From Maioricimonas rarisocia (lineage in GTDB: Bacteria > Planctomycetota > Planctomycetia > Planctomycetales > Planctomycetaceae): a DNA stretch of 64,000 bases. A model generated the notes under the pieces. It was not told where the DNA came from, did not search any database, and saw only the letters and a program-made list of their open reading frames with translations. Every line of letters begins with the position of its first letter. Within the stretch, counting starts at the first letter, position 1. Shown in pieces: positions 61,641 through 64,000 of this stretch. The DNA lies in NCBI RefSeq assembly GCF_007747795.1, contig NZ_CP036275.1, forward strand, positions 6,006,001-6,070,000, in the 5' to 3' direction. A program made the position numbers and the translations under genes.

Positions 61641-62456
61641 TCACTGATGCGTGTGGGCGGCGTCGGGGAACTGTCCTTCGCGAACTTCAGAAACGTACTC
61701 TCTGGTCGCCTGCTGGATCGTGCTCCGCAGGTCGGCATACCGCTTCAGGAACTTCGGCTCGAATCCGGTCGTCATCCCGAACATGTCCGGTGTCACCAGC
61801 ACCTGCCCGTCGCAGCCCGGACCGGCACCGATGCCGATTGTGGGAACAGCAACCGCTTCGGTGATGGCCGTCGCGATGTCGCCGGGAATCAGCTCCAGGA
61901 CGATTCCGAAGGCACCGGCATCGGCGGCGCTCTTTGCATCTGCGAGCAGTCGATCGGACTCCCGCTGGATTGCGGACATCCGCCCCAGCATCCGGACCGC
62001 TTGCGGCCGCAGTCCCACGTGCGCCATGACGGGGATATCGGCGTTCGTCAGCGCTTCGATGGTTTTGGCCTGCTGCACGCCGCCTTCGAGTTTGACGGCG
62101 GTCGCACCGGTTTCCTTCAGGATCCGGCCGGCACTCTCGATGGCCTGCTGCGGACTGACCTGGTACGTCAGAAACGGCAGATCGACGATGACCAGGGCGT
62201 GCCGCACGGCGCGGGCCACCATCTCGCCGTGATAAATGATCTGATCGAGTGTCACCGGCAGCGTGGTGTCCCGTCCCTGAACGACCATGCCGAGCGTATC
62301 GCCGACCAGCAGACTGTCGACGCCCGCCTCATCGAGCATCTGAGCCCACAGATAATCGTAGGCGGTCAGCATCGTCAGCTTGCGTCCATCCGCTTTCGCC
62401 CGCACGAAGCGGGGAACGGTCATCGGACGCCGCTTGGCCTTTTGTGTCTCGTCCAT
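61641..62456 (-). CDS. panB: Ketopantoate hydroxymethyltransferase PanB
   Basis: A 271-residue PanB (3-methyl-2-oxobutanoate hydroxymethyltransferase), the first step of pantothenate synthesis. Motifs are LTAYDYLWAQMLDEAGVDSL, LVGDTLGMVVQGRDTTLPVT, ATAVKLEGG, VMAHVGLRPQ, LELIPGDIATAI and GIGAGPGCDGQVLVTPDMFG. The length fits the family (about 264). The start at 62456 is supported by GGGAGG five bases upstream. It converges with the glycosyltransferase gene. panC is not in the window. Confidence 0.97.
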   Translation of the reverse strand: MDETQKAKRRPMTVPRFVRAKADGRKLTMLTAYDYLWAQMLDEAGVDSLLVGDTLGMVVQGRDTTLPVTLDQIIYHGEMVARAVRHALVIVDLPFLTYQVSPQQAIESAGRILKETGATAVKLEGGVQQAKTIEALTNADIPVMAHVGLRPQAVRMLGRMSAIQRESDRLLADAKSAADAGAFGIVLELIPGDIATAITEAVAVPTIGIGAGPGCDGQVLVTPDMFGMTTGFEPKFLKRYADLRSTIQQATREYVSEVREGQFPDAAHTHQ

Positions 62457-62518
62457 GGTTGCCTCCCTGATGGGTCGACGCACGGTCCGTACCGGCTGCG
62501 TCGACCAAACGACAACGA

Positions 62519-62536
62519 GGGCGGCCGAAGCCGCCC
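62519..62536 (-). terminator. Intrinsic terminator after the DUF1573 gene
   Basis: On the minus strand, GGGCGGC-TTCG-GCCGCCC is a perfect 7-bp stem with a UUCG tetraloop. The T-rich TCGTTGTCGTTT follows. It starts 68 bases after the DUF1573 stop and upstream of panB. Confidence 0.75.
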
Positions 62537-62604
62537 CCAGTTCGATAGCATTTCCTGTTGACCGGCCCCGTCGTAAAGGGGACGTGCCGGGTCGCGGCAC
62601 CGTC

Positions 62605-63642
62605 TCAGGTGCCCGTCCCCGTGATCTTGCCCCGGGCCGTGAACGTCACCGGTTGCGGACGCCCCTTGATCGTCAGCGTGAACAGCTCCTCGAAGTCGCC
62701 CGGCTCCGATGGGGGAGTGACCGTCAGCGGCAGGATGTGGACGGTCTTGGTCGCGTTCGACATCCGCACCTTGTAGCAGTCACGGTCCGATTCACACTCG
62801 ATACGATCGATCGAGAACGGTTTGCGGCCCCGCACGACGACATTGAACGTTTTGGCAACACCCGGCTGGAGTGTTCCCAGCGGCAACGGTGCCGGCGTGA
62901 CAACAATATCCGGCTCCACAAGACCTTCGACAGCGACCGGGACGTACGGGTTCGCTTCGTCGTCGGTCACCAGCACCAGTTGGTCGCGAACGGCTCCCAG
63001 CGGTGCTTCCGGCGAGAGTCGCACGGTCAGGTTGTATCGGACCTGCCCGCCGGACCGCTGAACTTCCTCGACTTCGGCACTCACCAGCGGGTTGCCGGTC
63101 TTCACCTCCCGGATGGTCCAGTCGGAGCGGCCGGCATAGGAAATCTGAAGCTGACGCTCGGCCCCCGCTCCCGTATCGACACTGCCAAAGTTGGCGCTTC
63201 CCGGGGTCAGCACGACGTCCGAACGGATGTAGGCCGTAATCGGGATCCGGACCTTCTCAGAGGCGCCGCCGGCGAAGCTGACGGTCACGTCGACGTTGGA
63301 ATTCTTGCGTCGCATGAACTTCTGCGTGTTCATCGCGACTTCTACCCAGGCAACTTCGCCCGTCTTCAGCACGCGGTTCTTCGGAGCATCGGCCACCGTG
63401 CAACCGCACGTCGTCGAGACGTCCAGGATGGTCACGGTTTCTTCGTACAGATTCCGCACCGCGATCTTGTGCCGTACGTCCGCCCCCCGGGCGACCACCC
63501 CGAAATCGTGGGTGAGTTCCGAGAACATTTTCTCGGCCCAGTTGAGCTCGCGGCCCGAATCGTCAGCAGCGGCCTGAGCCGCCAGGCAGACCAGGACCAG
63601 CGACGCCGTCATCACTCCACTACAAACCGTTCGCATCTGCAT
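62605..63642 (-). CDS. Secreted DUF1573 protein
   Basis: A 345-residue protein with a signal peptide (about 4-26) and a DUF1573 domain at about 40-125 (FSELTHDFGVVARGADVRHK, VRNLYEETVTILDVSTTCGC, LKTGEVAWVEVAMNT). Two further Ig-like beta repeats follow (VLTPGSANFGSVDTGAGAER; DIVVTPAPLPLGTLQPGVAK). The conserved TTCGC motif may form a disulphide or bind metal. The family resembles ASPM/SPD-2/Hydin-type beta sandwiches; its function is unknown. The start may be the Met at 63642 or 63636. It is followed by a clear terminator. Confidence 0.88.
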   Translation of the reverse strand: MQMRTVCSGVMTASLVLVCLAAQAAADDSGRELNWAEKMFSELTHDFGVVARGADVRHKIAVRNLYEETVTILDVSTTCGCTVADAPKNRVLKTGEVAWVEVAMNTQKFMRRKNSNVDVTVSFAGGASEKVRIPITAYIRSDVVLTPGSANFGSVDTGAGAERQLQISYAGRSDWTIREVKTGNPLVSAEVEEVQRSGGQVRYNLTVRLSPEAPLGAVRDQLVLVTDDEANPYVPVAVEGLVEPDIVVTPAPLPLGTLQPGVAKTFNVVVRGRKPFSIDRIECESDRDCYKVRMSNATKTVHILPLTVTPPSEPGDFEELFTLTIKGRPQPVTFTARGKITGTGT

Positions 63643-64000
63643 TCGTCACTCCCCGTCTGGGCATAGCCGCAACCGGGTCGTCAGATCATGTCACGCTCCG
63701 GGCTGACGACTGCACGATCGGCGGACGATCCGCCGCTTTCCTGACCGCGCGCAGCTGTCAACCTGACCCAACCGACCCTGATTCTAGGAACTCCGCTTTG
63801 AATCCGTCCAGATCATCTCCGCGACCGATCCTGCCACGACAATGCCGGCAGATCGGTCGGCTGCAGACCAAGGCGGGGAACATTGACGCCACGCGCCGCG
63901 ACGAAACCGCAGGCAGTGGGACCGCTTACGCGAGCCTCCCCGTCGACAGCCTTCCCGCAAACAGGCAGAGGGTCAACCAGTTTTGTCCCGAGCAGGCTCC
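63643..64000. other. Upstream region of the DUF1573 gene, no gene seen
   Basis: The last 358 bases hold no frame I would support and no recognisable RNA. Promoters for the leftward DUF1573 gene should lie here. The window may end just before another gene. Confidence 0.4.

Overview
The window is high-GC DNA that I read as a planctomycete chromosome, probably Planctomycetales/Planctomycetia. The evidence is the set of families present: a DUF1559 type IV prepilin-like protein, a sugar-dehydrogenase-like protein with three CxxCH haem motifs and a planctomycete-type haem-binding C-terminus, DUF1080 and DUF1573 proteins, and very divergent flagellar switch genes. I cannot name a species.

Layout. 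Positions 1-50 are the 3' part of a tRNA-Val(GAC). A LuxR-type regulator with a degenerate receiver follows. From 1.4 to 46.3 kb there is an almost complete flagellar locus in five blocks. (1) Leftward: a FlgM-like anti-sigma factor, flagellin, fliD, fliS. (2) Rightward: three uncharacterised TPR/coiled-coil genes, a receiver-less sigma-54 activator, fliK, flgD, flgE. (3) Leftward: fliL, fliM, fliN, fliO, fliP, flhA, a 70-aa membrane protein, fliA, an 88-aa cysteine protein and two lipoproteins. (4) Rightward: flgF, flgG, flgA, flgH, flgI, flgJ, flgN, flgK, flgL and a mini-HDOD protein. (5) Leftward: flgB, flgC, fliE, fliF, fliG, fliH, fliI, fliJ, a MotE-like gene, fliQ, fliR, flhB, motA and two motB-like genes. 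Rod, hook, P- and L-rings, export gate, ATPase, switch, stator, cap, junction proteins and filament are all encoded.

Control. The activator has the GAFTGA loop. Sequences matching the sigma-54 -24/-12 element lie just upstream of fliK, flgD and flgF, which suggests a sigma-54 tier for rod and hook genes followed by a FliA/FlgM tier for the filament. I see no rpoN, flhF, flhG, csrA, fliW or chemotaxis genes in the window.

From 46.9 kb to the end the content is mostly housekeeping or planctomycete-specific: an HDOD-GGDEF diguanylate cyclase, a DUF1653 protein, thrS with an insertion of about 65 residues, a DUF1559 gene flanked by two copies of a roughly 106-bp repeat, the multihaem dehydrogenase, a HAD phosphatase, DUF1080, a membrane-anchored acidic protein, bioD, an alpha/beta-hydrolase-like protein, a polyprenol-phosphate glycosyltransferase, panB and a DUF1573 protein.

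The most interesting part is the non-canonical flagellum. FliM lacks the CheY-binding N-terminus. Two MotB-like proteins with degenerate peptidoglycan-binding regions share one MotA. FlgH has no lipobox. A TPR/STN-domain cassette sits beside the sigma-54 activator, and several small conserved-looking proteins occupy places where flhF/flhG or csrA/fliW are often found.
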